41,679 bases of DNA, taken from an uncultured Collinsella sp. GTDB taxonomy: Bacteria > Actinomycetota > Coriobacteriia > Coriobacteriales > Coriobacteriaceae. Shown piece after piece: positions 16,241 through 23,919 of the stretch. How positions within the stretch are numbered: the first letter of the stretch is position 1; every line of letters begins with the position of its first letter. The position numbers were made by a program, and so were the translations under genes. The notes below the pieces were generated by a model that searched no databases, had not been told where the DNA came from, and worked only from the letters and a program-made list of their open reading frames with translations. Location of the stretch: the NCBI GenBank assembly GCA_900541125.1, contig UQIK01000022.1, positions 1 through 41,679 of the forward strand. Direction: 5' to 3'.

Positions 16241-16365
16241 GGTTGCCCGGTGGGGCTTGGTTATGTTTGCTGCTCTACAGTCCTGGCTCGCACGAAGAGC
16301 ACATTAAGTGCTCTTCGGCTCGTGCGGAACTCGCGACAAACATAACCAAGCCCCACCGGGCAACC
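16241..16365. repeat. Composite hairpin 1: 29-bp perfect inverted repeat with inner stem
   Basis: The outer arms 16241-16269 and 16337-16365 are perfectly complementary over 29 bp (start GGTTGCCCGG, end GTTATGTTTG). The 67-nt interior holds a second perfect stem, CGAAGAGCAC (16293-16302) with GTGCTCTTCG (16308-16317) around ATTAA. The flanking loop reads CAGTCCTGGCTCGCACG. It lies 12 bp past the peptidase stop, between convergent genes. No T-tract is present. Confidence 0.9.
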
Positions 16366-16411
16366 TACCAACCAGATTCTTTTCAGCCCAGGCCCCTGTG
16401 TACCGCGGGTC

Positions 16412-16429
16412 GAAGATCTTCAAATTCAA
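16412..16429 (+). repeat. Inverted copy of the GT2 gene 3' end
   Basis: AAGATCTTCAAATTCAA (16413-16429) recurs as its reverse complement at 16573-16589, where it encodes the last residues of the glycosyltransferase. The two 17-bp copies bracket composite hairpin 2. Confidence 0.7.
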
Positions 16430-16458
16430 ATAACCTGACAATCGATTCTTATAGCAGA

Positions 16459-16537
16459 GGCCCCTTGGCCTTTAGTTTGATACAAGTTCCGTGCGAGCAG
16501 GACTGTTCGCAGTAGCAAACTAAAGGCCAAGGGGGCC
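16459..16537. repeat. Composite hairpin 2: 21-bp inverted repeat
   Basis: GGCCCCTTGGCCTTTAGTTTG (16459-16479) pairs with 16516-16537, with one bulged G. On the minus strand the 36-nt loop contains ACAGTCCTGCTCGCACGG, nearly identical to the loop of composite hairpin 1. It lies about 30 bp past the GT2 stop. Confidence 0.88.
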
Positions 16538-16568
16538 AGTCAACCTATCAGCAGCGATTACTCAGCAG

Positions 16569-17600
16569 CTAGTTGAATTTGAAGATCTTTGAGGCAAGAC
16601 GGTATAGGCCGAGTGTGGTTTTGTCTCCGGCCCGTCCGCGCAGATTGGTGAAGAACCCGACCACGCCGTAGCGGGCACGACGATACATGCGCTCGTCGTA
16701 GGCCTTCAAATCATTCCACAGCGTCTTTAGGCGCTCGTCGGCGCAATCTTCCTCAGAAAGCTTGGTGAGCACCGAGCAGATCGCCATCATCATGGTGAAG
16801 TAGCCCATCATGTACGAACGCAGACGCGAGGACTCGACGTCCTGGTACAGGTGGAACGATTCCATCATGATGCGCGTTACGCGGAACTGCTGGTCCAGAC
16901 GCTTGACCATCGTGGCCTCATTGACGCTCTGGCCCTCGCGACCGATAAAGTAGCGATAGAGGTCGATGTCGGCGTAGTACATGGTCTTGCAGCGCGGCAG
17001 CGGCACATATGCGTAGATATTATCCACGTAGAATGTGTGCGCCGGCATAGGCAGATTGGACTCGCGCAGTACATCGGTGCGATAGCACAGGCTGTGCATG
17101 AGCAGGTTCTGATCGGGACGGAAGTGTCCGATCTGGTCCCAAGAGAAAATCTTTTTGCGCGGCAGGGCAAACTTGTAGCCAATAGCGGTATGCGTGCCCT
17201 CGTAAACCTTCTCGTACACGTAGTTCGAGATAAACAGGTCGACGCGCTGGTCGCGCTCCTCAAAGCCGCGCAGAATCGACAGCATGGTCGAAAGCGCCGC
17301 ACCGTCGAACCAGTCGTCCGAGTCGACAACCTTGTAGTAGGTGCCCCGCGCCTCGCGCAGACCCGAGAGGACGGCGATACCGTGGCCACCGTTCTCCTGG
17401 TGCACCGCGCGGATGATTCCAGGATAACGGGCCTCCCACTCGTCGGCCTTGGCGGCCGTCTCGTCCTTGGAGCCGTCGTCCACCACGATAATCTCTATAT
17501 CGGTGGCGTAATTGCTCCCTTCCAAGATGGAGGTGATGCAATGGTCCATGTCCTTGGCGGCGTTATACGAGGGAATACCGAATGTTATGACTTTATGCAT
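16569..17600 (-). CDS. Family 2 glycosyltransferase (probable galactofuranosyl or cell-surface glycan transferase)
   Basis: This 343-residue inverting GT-A enzyme has ITFGIPSYNAA at its N-terminus, IIVVDDGSKDET for nucleotide binding, the acceptor loop NGGHGIAVLSGL and the metal-binding VDSDDWFD. No membrane segment is evident, so it probably acts at the cytosolic face. Its start overlaps the end of glf by eight bases. ATG 17600 is chosen, though an ATG at 17618 (adding MRLSPA) is also possible; neither has a strong ribosome site and coupling to glf is likely. Co-expression with UDP-galactopyranose mutase suggests UDP-Galf as donor, which is an inference. The acceptor is unknown. Confidence 0.88.
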   Translation of the reverse strand: MHKVITFGIPSYNAAKDMDHCITSILEGSNYATDIEIIVVDDGSKDETAAKADEWEARYPGIIRAVHQENGGHGIAVLSGLREARGTYYKVVDSDDWFDGAALSTMLSILRGFEERDQRVDLFISNYVYEKVYEGTHTAIGYKFALPRKKIFSWDQIGHFRPDQNLLMHSLCYRTDVLRESNLPMPAHTFYVDNIYAYVPLPRCKTMYYADIDLYRYFIGREGQSVNEATMVKRLDQQFRVTRIMMESFHLYQDVESSRLRSYMMGYFTMMMAICSVLTKLSEEDCADERLKTLWNDLKAYDERMYRRARYGVVGFFTNLRGRAGDKTTLGLYRLASKIFKFN

Positions 17601-18795
17601 GGCAGGCGATAATCTCATCCGAAAGATCGAGGGCGGAATTGGTCACGGCATCCATATCGTAGTAACGATACTCGGCCAGACGACCCACCGGGTGGAAGTT
17701 CGTCAGGTTCTGGACGCGCTCAAGATAGCGCTCATAGAGCTCACGGTTCTCGGGCTCAAGAATGGCGTAGTACGGCGTCTCGCCCGAGCCGGGCGTATAG
17801 GCCTTGGAATACTCCTTCATGATGGTGGTCTTGCCGGGCAGGACCTGACCAGTCATGTTCTTGAACTCGGTGATACGCGTGTAATCCTCACTCGTGGTGT
17901 AATTGACGGTGCCCACGGGCTGGAACTGGTCCATATCGAGCGTCTCGAACTTCATGTCGAGCGTACGGTACGGCAGAGCGCCCAGGTCGAGGTTGAACAG
18001 CTCGTCGAGCGGACCGGTGTAGACGATCTCGCCGCCATAGACCTTGCCGTCGATCTTGACGGTGGTCTCGTCGATCTCGAAGAGGTCGCGGGCGTCCACG
18101 TCGCAGAACACGTCAATCAGGTCGTGGTCGAGCATGTGCTCAAAGAGCGCCGTGTAGCCCTCCTGCGGCATGCCCTGGAAGGGAGCTTGCGGGAAGTAGC
18201 GGTCATCATCGCCCACAAAGACGGGAACGCGGCCGGTGATCGAGGGATCGATCTGGTCGGGCGTCTGGCCCCACTGCTTCATGGTGTAATGCAAAAAGAC
18301 GTTCTCGTAGACGTAATCGGCGACCTCGGCAAGATCCGGGTCGTTCTTCTTGCGCAGCTCCATGATGGGCACCTTGACGTCCTTGCCAAAGGTCTCCACG
18401 AGCTTCTGATACAGCTCCTCGCCGCGCTCGTCACCAAAAGCGAGCTTGAGACTCGCATGGTTGAAGGGCACGGGCATAAGGGTACCGTTGATGTTGGCGA
18501 GCACCTTGTGCTGATAATCCGTCCACTTGGTAAAGCGCGACAGGAAATTGTGCACGCGCTCGTTAAAGGTGTGATAGATATGCGGACCGTACTCGTGAAT
18601 CAGGATTCCGGCCTCGTCAGTGCAGTCATAGGCATTGCCCGCAATGTGGCTACGGCGCTCCAAAACGGCAACACGATAGCCGATGGTCTCGGCAAGACGG
18701 CGGGCACAAACGGCACCGGCATATCCAGCACCGACGACAATCATGTCGTACGCGCCGGCGTTAAAGCCTTCAGGCAGGCCTGAGGTAATCTGCAT
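17593..18795 (-). CDS. glf: UDP-galactopyranose mutase
   Basis: This flavoenzyme interconverts UDP-galactopyranose and UDP-galactofuranose, the Galf donor for surface glycans. It has 400 residues. The FAD-binding GAGYAG motif is at 22-27, with ERRSHIAGNAYD following. Substrate-site segments are YGPHIYHTFN, KVLANINGTLMPVPFN and GRLAEYRYYDMD. ATG 18795 has AAGGAG five bases upstream. A minus-strand TATAAT at 18874-18879 lies in the shared divergent region with pta. It is cotranscribed with the overlapping GT2 gene. Confidence 0.96.
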   Translation of the reverse strand: MQITSGLPEGFNAGAYDMIVVGAGYAGAVCARRLAETIGYRVAVLERRSHIAGNAYDCTDEAGILIHEYGPHIYHTFNERVHNFLSRFTKWTDYQHKVLANINGTLMPVPFNHASLKLAFGDERGEELYQKLVETFGKDVKVPIMELRKKNDPDLAEVADYVYENVFLHYTMKQWGQTPDQIDPSITGRVPVFVGDDDRYFPQAPFQGMPQEGYTALFEHMLDHDLIDVFCDVDARDLFEIDETTVKIDGKVYGGEIVYTGPLDELFNLDLGALPYRTLDMKFETLDMDQFQPVGTVNYTTSEDYTRITEFKNMTGQVLPGKTTIMKEYSKAYTPGSGETPYYAILEPENRELYERYLERVQNLTNFHPVGRLAEYRYYDMDAVTNSALDLSDEIIACHA

Positions 18796-18873
18796 CGATA
18801 CTCCTTGTCAAAAGCCACGGGCTCGTTAGCTGGGCTTTTCTCGAACATTCTTCGAGACATATTTATCAGAGCG

Positions 18874-18899
18874 ATTATAGCGCTAATGCGTCCTATAAT
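18874..18899. promoter_or_regulatory. Divergent -10 boxes for glf and pta
   Basis: TATAAT occurs on the plus strand at 18894-18899 and on the minus strand at 18874-18879, 14 bp apart. The sequence between contains TAGCGCTA, a small palindrome that could be an operator. Neither has a good -35 hexamer. Transcription of pta and glf would start within a few tens of bases of each other. Confidence 0.55.
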
Positions 18900-18952
18900 G
18901 AGCTTGCCACACAAGGAAAGCTCAAGCACCGCGGCGTACATAATTGAAAGGT

Positions 18953-18976
18953 AAACCCGCTAGCAGCGGGTTTATT
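18953..18976 (+). terminator. Terminator-like hairpin in the pta leader
   Basis: AAACCCGCT-AGC-AGCGGGTTT (18953-18973) followed by ATT lies between the plus-strand -10 box and the pta start. It could act as a leader attenuator or stability element. T-richness is modest. Confidence 0.5.
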
Positions 18977-19026
18977 CGTGAACAGTCGGGCGCCTGGAGC
19001 TTAGTGAAACGCTTGTAAGGAGTAAC

Positions 19027-20007
19027 ATGAGCGATTTCCTTAACCGTATGAAGTCTGCCGCCAAGGCCGACCTTAAGACGATCGTCCTGCCCGAGGGCGA
19101 GGATCCGCGCACCATCGTCGCGGCCACCAAGATCATCGAGGAGGGCCTGGCAAAGATCGTCATCCTGGGCAACCCCGACGAGATCGACGTTCCCGGCGCC
19201 ACCGTCATCGACCCGCGCAATGCCGAGAAGCACGAGGAGTACGCGCAGAAGTTTGCCGAGCTCCGCGCCAAGAAGGGCGTCACCATCGAGCAGGCTCGCG
19301 CCCAGGTGATGGACGCTACCTACTTTGGCACCATGATGGTCAAGATGGGCGACGCCGATGGTCTGGTCTCCGGCGCCTGCCACTCCACCGCCGACACCCT
19401 GCGCCCCGCGCTTCAGATCCTCAAGACCGCCCCGGGCACCAAGCTGGTCTCGGCCTTCTTCGTGATGTGCACCGACACCCCGCAGTTCGGCACCGACGGC
19501 ACGCTGATCTTCGCCGACTGCGGTCTCAACATCAACCCGTCCTCCGACGAGCTCTCCGAGATCGCCATCGCCTCCGCTCACTCTTGGTCCACTTTCATGG
19601 GCAACGTTGAGCCGCACGTGGCCATGCTCTCCTACTCCACCATGGGCTCCGCTGGCGGCGAGGTCGCCAAGAAGGTCCAAGAGGCCGTGAAGTTCTGCAA
19701 GGAGAAGGCTCCCGAGCTCGCCATCGACGGCGACCTGCAGCTCGATGCCGCTATCGTCCCCACCGTCGCCCAGCTCAAGGCTCCCGGCTCCTCCGTTGCC
19801 GGCAAGGCCAACGTGCTCGTGTTCCCCGACCTCGAGGCCGGCAACATCGGCTACAAGCTGGTCCAGCGCTTCGCCGGTGCTGACGCCTACGGCCCCATCC
19901 TGCAGGGCATCGCCAAGCCGGTCAACGACCTGTCGCGCGGCTGCTCTGCCGACGACATCGTGGGTGTCGTGGCCATCACCGCCGTCCAGGCTCAGATGGC
20001 TGAGTAG
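19027..20007 (+). CDS. pta: Phosphate acetyltransferase
   Basis: Pta converts acetyl-CoA and phosphate to acetyl-phosphate, feeding acetate kinase for ATP. It is the short 326-residue single-domain form. Family segments include TIVLPEGEDPRTI, MVKMGDADGLVSGACHSTADTLRPAL, CGLNINPSSDELSEIAIASA and the C-terminal KANVLVFPDLEAGNIGYKL. AAGGAG lies five bases before ATG 19027. Codon use is strongly C-ending, as for a highly expressed gene. Unlike the usual pta-ackA operon, here pta converges on the two ackA genes, so co-regulation must be separate. Confidence 0.97.
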   Translation: MSDFLNRMKSAAKADLKTIVLPEGEDPRTIVAATKIIEEGLAKIVILGNPDEIDVPGATVIDPRNAEKHEEYAQKFAELRAKKGVTIEQARAQVMDATYFGTMMVKMGDADGLVSGACHSTADTLRPALQILKTAPGTKLVSAFFVMCTDTPQFGTDGTLIFADCGLNINPSSDELSEIAIASAHSWSTFMGNVEPHVAMLSYSTMGSAGGEVAKKVQEAVKFCKEKAPELAIDGDLQLDAAIVPTVAQLKAPGSSVAGKANVLVFPDLEAGNIGYKLVQRFAGADAYGPILQGIAKPVNDLSRGCSADDIVGVVAITAVQAQMAE

Positions 20008-20022
20008 CGGACATATCCCCTC

Positions 20023-20149
20023 GGGACCCTACAGGGTAAAGCTCTGAAAACGTCCTCGGACATGCATGAAACCCCCGCTGCGCACTTCGTGCGGCGGGGG
20101 TTTCATGCGTCCTGCGGAATATTTTCAGAGCTTTACCCTGTAGGGTCCC
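20023..20149. repeat. Composite hairpin 3: 28-bp perfect outer stem plus 15-bp inner stem
   Basis: The outer arms 20023-20050 and 20122-20149 are perfectly complementary over 28 bp (start GGGACCCTACAGGG). The inner stem GCATGAAACCCCCGC (20064-20078) pairs perfectly with 20094-20108, capped by CGCAC-TTC-GTGCG. The single-stranded sides read CGTCCTCGGACAT and GTCCTGCGGAATA. It lies 15 bp after pta, at a convergent boundary. The inner hairpin may terminate pta, although no T-run follows. Confidence 0.9.
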
Positions 20150-20290
20150 TGCCGCCACGTAGCAATCAGGGAATCCGGGGTGGACGGCGGCTTGGCTACG
20201 AGCTGGAGCTGAGGATCTGAATGGTCGGGTGCCGTTGCTGGGAGCGTAGGCGTTGCTGATGATGATCACTTTGGAGATTGAAAGGCCGGT
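20150..20290. other. Intergenic sequence without recognised features
   Basis: This stretch between composite hairpin 3 and the palindrome cluster shows no ribosome site followed by a plausible frame. Short open frames exist but look random. Confidence 0.4.
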
Positions 20291-20308
20291 GGGCTTCGGC
20301 GGTTGTTG

Positions 20309-20485
20309 TGCCGGAAACTACATCCCAGTTTGGAGGCGGATTGTGGGATGCAGCTTCCGCTTGGGGCCTGTTTGGGAAACCGTGGGACGGAATTATGCTT
20401 TATTGTGGGTCGCACTTTCCGCAACGTGCCTCAACCGGAAAGCGTGTCCCAGTATTTGCGCTCGAAATGGGATGGGGTTTCCGCC
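20309..20485. repeat. Cluster of about six alternating CGGAAA...TCCCA elements
   Basis: A degenerate motif, CGGAAA-n(3-5)-ATCCCA, occurs in alternating orientation: plus at 20311-20325, minus at 20343-20358, degenerate at 20373-20390, minus at 20404-20420, plus at 20434-20450, minus at 20467-20482. Neighbouring copies can pair, for example CGGAAACTACATCCCA with TGGGATGCAGCTTCCG. Small open frames crossing it look spurious. Function unknown. Confidence 0.6.
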
Positions 20486-20499
20486 GTCCGCCTGCTAGC

Positions 20500-20535
20500 A
20501 AAAAGGCCTCCCGAGCTGTTGCTCTGGAGGCCTTT
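20500..20535. terminator. Terminator of ackA (bidirectional)
   Basis: AAAGGCCTCC (20502-20511) pairs with GGAGGCCTTT (20526-20535). On the minus strand TTTTTGC follows, ending the acetate kinase transcript. On the plus strand TTTCGTTT follows. Confidence 0.88.
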
Positions 20536-20557
20536 CGTTTACTTGCAAATGCGCGCG

Positions 20558-21736
20558 TTAGTTGTTCTTGGTCAGACGCTCGACGTCGTGGGCGATCATG
20601 TATTCCTCGTCGGTGGGGATGACCATGACCGTGACGGCTGAACCGGCGGCGCTGATGACCTGCGGGCCGTTGCCCACGGCCTCGCGGTTCTTGTTGTTGT
20701 CGATGCGTACGCCCAGCCACTCAAAGCAATCGCAGAGGGCCTTGCGGATCGACCAGTCGTTCTCGCCGATACCGGCGGTAAAGGTGATGGTGTCCACGCC
20801 CGCCATGGAAGCGATCATGGAGCCGGCCTGCTGCATGGCCTTGTAGGCGAACATATCGAAGGCGAGCAGGCAGCGCTCGTCGCCCTCGGAGGCGCGCGTG
20901 CGGATGTCGCGAGCGTCGTTGGAGATGCCCGAGATGGCAAGCAGACCAGACTGCTTGTTCATCATGTCATCGACTTCCTGATAGCTGTAGCCGCCCTCGC
21001 GCTGCAGGTAGCACACGGTAGCCGGGTCGATGGAGCCGCAACGGGTACCCATCATCAGGCCGTCGAGCGGCGTGAGGCCCATCGTGGTATCGCGGCACAC
21101 GCCGTCCTCGATGGCGGCGAGCGAAGCGCCGTTGCCCAGATGGCACGAAAGCAGACGGTGGCAGCGCGAGCCCAGGATCTCCTTGGCCATCATCCACTCA
21201 TAGCGGTGGCTCGTGCCGTGGGCACCGTACTTGCGCACGTGGTACTTATCGCACACGTCCTTGGGCAGCGCGTAGGTGTAGGCAACCTCGGGCATGGTCA
21301 TGTGGAACGAGGTATCGAAGACGGCGACGTTGGGCAGCTCCGGATACTTCTCACGGCAATACTCAATCGCCGCGGCCTCGCCGTAGTTGTGCAGTGGAGC
21401 GAGCGGGGCCACCTCAAGAATCTTGGCCATAACCTCGTCGTCGACAACTGCGGAATCATCGAAGTGCCAGCCGCCCTGAACGATACGATGACCAATGCCA
21501 TCAATCGTAAAGTCGGTCTTCTCGAGCTCCTCGAGCACACGAGCGATAGCAGAGCGATGATCGGGGAAAGGGACCTCCTCGGTCTGCTTGGCGCCACCGT
21601 TCTCGGAGTGGCCAAAGATGCCCATGTCCGAACCGATACGTTCGCAGTTGCCCTTGGCGAAAACCTCGCGGGTATCGGTATCCAAAAGCTGATATTTAAG
21701 GCTTGAGCTGCCGGCGTTGACAACAAGTACGTTCAT
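20558..21736 (-). CDS. ackA: Acetate kinase, copy 1
   Basis: Acetate kinase makes ATP and acetate from acetyl-phosphate and ADP. The 392-residue ASKHA-fold protein starts MNVLVVNAGSSSLKYQ. Expected residues are present: APLHN (His116), FDTSFH (Asp141), HGTSH (His173, His177), CHLGNGAS (His199, Asn202), MGTRCGSIDPA (Arg232) and IPTDEE at the C-terminus. The usual HRIVHGGE is HRIVQGGW here, with Gln87. AAAGGAG precedes the ATG by four bases. It lies downstream of a second ackA on the same strand, separated by that gene's terminator and an AT-rich patch, so it may have its own promoter. Confidence 0.95.
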   Translation of the reverse strand: MNVLVVNAGSSSLKYQLLDTDTREVFAKGNCERIGSDMGIFGHSENGGAKQTEEVPFPDHRSAIARVLEELEKTDFTIDGIGHRIVQGGWHFDDSAVVDDEVMAKILEVAPLAPLHNYGEAAAIEYCREKYPELPNVAVFDTSFHMTMPEVAYTYALPKDVCDKYHVRKYGAHGTSHRYEWMMAKEILGSRCHRLLSCHLGNGASLAAIEDGVCRDTTMGLTPLDGLMMGTRCGSIDPATVCYLQREGGYSYQEVDDMMNKQSGLLAISGISNDARDIRTRASEGDERCLLAFDMFAYKAMQQAGSMIASMAGVDTITFTAGIGENDWSIRKALCDCFEWLGVRIDNNKNREAVGNGPQVISAAGSAVTVMVIPTDEEYMIAHDVERLTKNN

Positions 21737-21848
21737 GAGACTCCTTTGCAGTGCAATACGGTCGACGCAGACCCCTTAAGGCGGCCGCATTTTAATAAGA
21801 AGTTATCATATCTTGATAAATAGCTATCAGCATATCGCCCAACGAGCG

Positions 21849-21895
21849 CAAAAGAGGGGCCGAACGGCGCTCGGTCGTCCAGCCCCTCCCCTCTT
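21849..21895 (-). terminator. Terminator of the upstream acetate kinase (copy 2)
   Basis: AAGAGGGG and CCCCTCTT bracket a GC-rich interior (21852-21895). On the minus strand the stem is followed by TTTTGCG. It lies just beyond the stop at 21900. Confidence 0.75.
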
Positions 21896-21899
21896 GCAA

Positions 21900-23078
21900 T
21901 TACTTGCCGTTGACGATGCGCTCGACGTCGGAAGCGATCATGAACTCCTCGTCCGTGGGGATGACGAAGATCTTGACCTTGGAATCCTTGGCAGACAGGC
22001 ACCAAGCGCCGTCACCACGAAGGGCGTTGCGGGCATGATCCATCTTGACGCCCATAAAGGCCAGACGGTCGGCAACGCCGGCACGAACGGCCGGAGCGTG
22101 CTCACCGATGCCAGCGGTGAAGACCAGCGTGTCCATGCCGCACATGGAAGTAGCCATCTCGGCAGCCTTGGCGGCAATCTTGTAGACAAACATGTCGAAG
22201 GCGAGCTGAGCATCGGGGTCACCAGCGGCGGCGAGCTCCTCGACGTTGCGGCAGTCGTTGGTCTTGCCGCCGGTCACAGCCAAAAGGCCGGACTTCTTGT
22301 TCATCATCTCGTCGACCTCGTCGAAGGTGTAGCCACCCTCGCGCTGCAGGTAGCACACGGTAGCCGGGTCGATAGAGCCGCAGCGAGTCCCCATCATGAC
22401 GCCGTCGAGCGGGGTGAGGCCCATGGTGGTGTCCATGCACTTGCCGTCCTCGATAGCGCACAGGGAAGCGCCGGAGCCGATATGGCACACGACGACCTTG
22501 CGGGCCTCGCCGTTGGTCATCTCGGCGACCTTCTTGGAGATGTAGCGGTAGCTGGTGCCGTGGGCGCCGTACTTACGGATGTGCAGCTTGTCGCAGACGT
22601 CCTTGGGCAGGGCGTAAGTCTTGGCGACCTCGGGCATGTTGAAGTGGAAAGCGGTGTCGTAGACCGTGACGTTGGGCAGGTCGGGATACTGCTCGAGGCA
22701 GTACTCGATAACGTTGGCCTCAGGGTTGTTGTGCAGCGGGGCAAGCGGAGCGACCTCGCGGATCTTGGCGAGAACGTCCTCGTCGACGAGGGAGGAATCG
22801 CCGAAGTACCAACCGCCCTGAACGATACGGTGGCCGATGCCCTCGATCTTGACGCCGTTGGTCTCGAGGTCCTTCAGGACGACCTCGATGGCGACCTTGT
22901 GGTCGGGGAACTCGATGTTCTCGGTCACCTTCTTGGAACCGTTAGCAGCGTGGGTGAAGGTACCGCCGGTAAAGCAGACGCGCTCGCAGGAGCCCTTTGC
23001 GGACACCTTGTGGGACTTGGTATCGATGACCTGATACTTAAGGGTCGAAGATCCTGCGTTGACGACCAGAACGTTCAT
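21900..23078 (-). CDS. Acetate kinase, copy 2 (divergent paralogue)
   Basis: This second 392-residue acetate-kinase-family protein aligns along its full length with copy 1 without length change. His116, Asp141, His173, His199, Arg232 and the C-terminal IPTDEE are retained. Two positions differ from the usual family pattern and from copy 1: HGTSY (Tyr177 instead of His) and CHIGSGAS (Ser202 instead of Asn). Gln87 replaces the usual His of HRIVHGG, as in copy 1. It may still be an acetate kinase, or may prefer another acyl-phosphate such as propionyl- or butyryl-phosphate; sequence cannot decide. Transcribed before copy 1. Confidence 0.9.
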   Translation of the reverse strand: MNVLVVNAGSSTLKYQVIDTKSHKVSAKGSCERVCFTGGTFTHAANGSKKVTENIEFPDHKVAIEVVLKDLETNGVKIEGIGHRIVQGGWYFGDSSLVDEDVLAKIREVAPLAPLHNNPEANVIEYCLEQYPDLPNVTVYDTAFHFNMPEVAKTYALPKDVCDKLHIRKYGAHGTSYRYISKKVAEMTNGEARKVVVCHIGSGASLCAIEDGKCMDTTMGLTPLDGVMMGTRCGSIDPATVCYLQREGGYTFDEVDEMMNKKSGLLAVTGGKTNDCRNVEELAAAGDPDAQLAFDMFVYKIAAKAAEMATSMCGMDTLVFTAGIGEHAPAVRAGVADRLAFMGVKMDHARNALRGDGAWCLSAKDSKVKIFVIPTDEEFMIASDVERIVNGK

Positions 23079-23131
23079 GTGTCTCCCTACTAACAGGCGG
23101 TGTGGCGCCGCCAGGTTACATACGCTTCAAT

Positions 23132-23165
23132 AATAAACCCAAACGCCCTCGCGCTCGGGTTTATT
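23132..23165 (-). terminator. Terminator after the HIT gene
   Basis: AATAAACCC (23132-23140) pairs with GGGTTTATT (23157-23165), with GC-rich sequence inside. On the minus strand it ends with GGGTTTATTATTG. It separates the HIT gene from ackA copy 2. Confidence 0.6.
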
Positions 23166-23225
23166 GCGTTGATATATAAGTTATCGATGCCTGAGCTTCC
23201 GTTTCATTGCACGGAAGAGGCGCCC

Positions 23226-23561
23226 TCAGATGAGGTTCTCGCCCAGGTTCTTGCCACCGAGAACGTGCATGTGGAAGTGCATGACGGTCTGGCCGGCGTT
23301 GACGCCCTTGTTGGAGATGACGCGGAAACCGTCCTCCAAGCCCTTGGCCTTAGCGACCTCCTGGATGGCGTGAGCCATGGCGCCCATGGTCTCGGCCGGT
23401 ACGTTGTCGGCGATGTCGCTGTAGTGCTTCTTGGGGATCACGAGCGTATGGACCGGCGCCTGGGGATTGAGGTCGTCGAAGGCGATGACCTGGTCGTCCT
23501 CATAGACAACGGTCGAGGGGATCTCGTGGTTGGCAATTTTGCAGAAGATGCAATCGCACAT
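23226..23561 (-). CDS. HIT family nucleotide hydrolase
   Basis: This 111-residue Hint-like histidine triad protein has MCDCIFCKIANHEIPS at the N-terminus with Cys residues that may bind zinc. The triad QTVMHFHMHVLGG is near the C-terminus. Such enzymes hydrolyse AMP-lysine-type or adenosine phosphoramidate substrates in the cytosol. Start 23561 is used because AAAGGA lies eight bases upstream; a six-codon extension is less likely. It is followed by a terminator and preceded by xseB. Confidence 0.93.
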   Translation of the reverse strand: MCDCIFCKIANHEIPSTVVYEDDQVIAFDDLNPQAPVHTLVIPKKHYSDIADNVPAETMGAMAHAIQEVAKAKGLEDGFRVISNKGVNAGQTVMHFHMHVLGGKNLGENLI

Positions 23562-23610
23562 GGTTGGTTCCTTTCTCACAGACCAAGGTAATTATATTTG
23601 GTCGGGATGG

Positions 23611-23877
23611 TTAGAACGAGAGGTTGTCGTCGGTGTTGGCGGCTTCGCCGTCGGCGAGCACGTCGTTGCCGTCGACGTCCTTAAGAAGCACCGAGACCTT
23701 CTGCTCGGCATCGGACAGGCGGGTGCGTAGGCTCTTGAGGAGCTCGACGCCGCGGGTATAGCTCTCGAGCGACTCCTCGAGCTCCATATCGCCCGACTCC
23801 AAGCTGCGGATGATGAGCTCCAGCTCCTGCGAAGCCTGCTTGTACGTAAGCTGCTCGACCGGGGTCTTCTCTGCCAT
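23611..23877 (-). CDS. xseB: Exodeoxyribonuclease VII small subunit
   Basis: This 88-residue coiled-coil subunit binds XseA and is needed for exonuclease VII, a single-strand DNA exonuclease. The family core TYKQASQELELIIRSLESG and ESLESYTRGVELLKSLR is clear. AAAGGA precedes ATG 23877. It lies 42 bp downstream of xseA on the same strand, forming the expected pair. Confidence 0.95.
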   Translation of the reverse strand: MAEKTPVEQLTYKQASQELELIIRSLESGDMELEESLESYTRGVELLKSLRTRLSDAEQKVSVLLKDVDGNDVLADGEAANTDDNLSF

Positions 23878-23919
23878 ATCTGTTTCCTTTCCTAAAGGTT
23901 TATCTCTATGAAACGCGGC

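Noticed and set aside
20253..20641. Several overlapping plus-strand frames of 81-114 codons
   Set aside because: They cross the palindrome cluster and the ackA terminator and lack ribosome sites.
21813..23093. 426-codon plus-strand frame opposite acetate kinase copy 2
   Set aside because: Antisense shadow; low-complexity Asp/Val/Leu composition.
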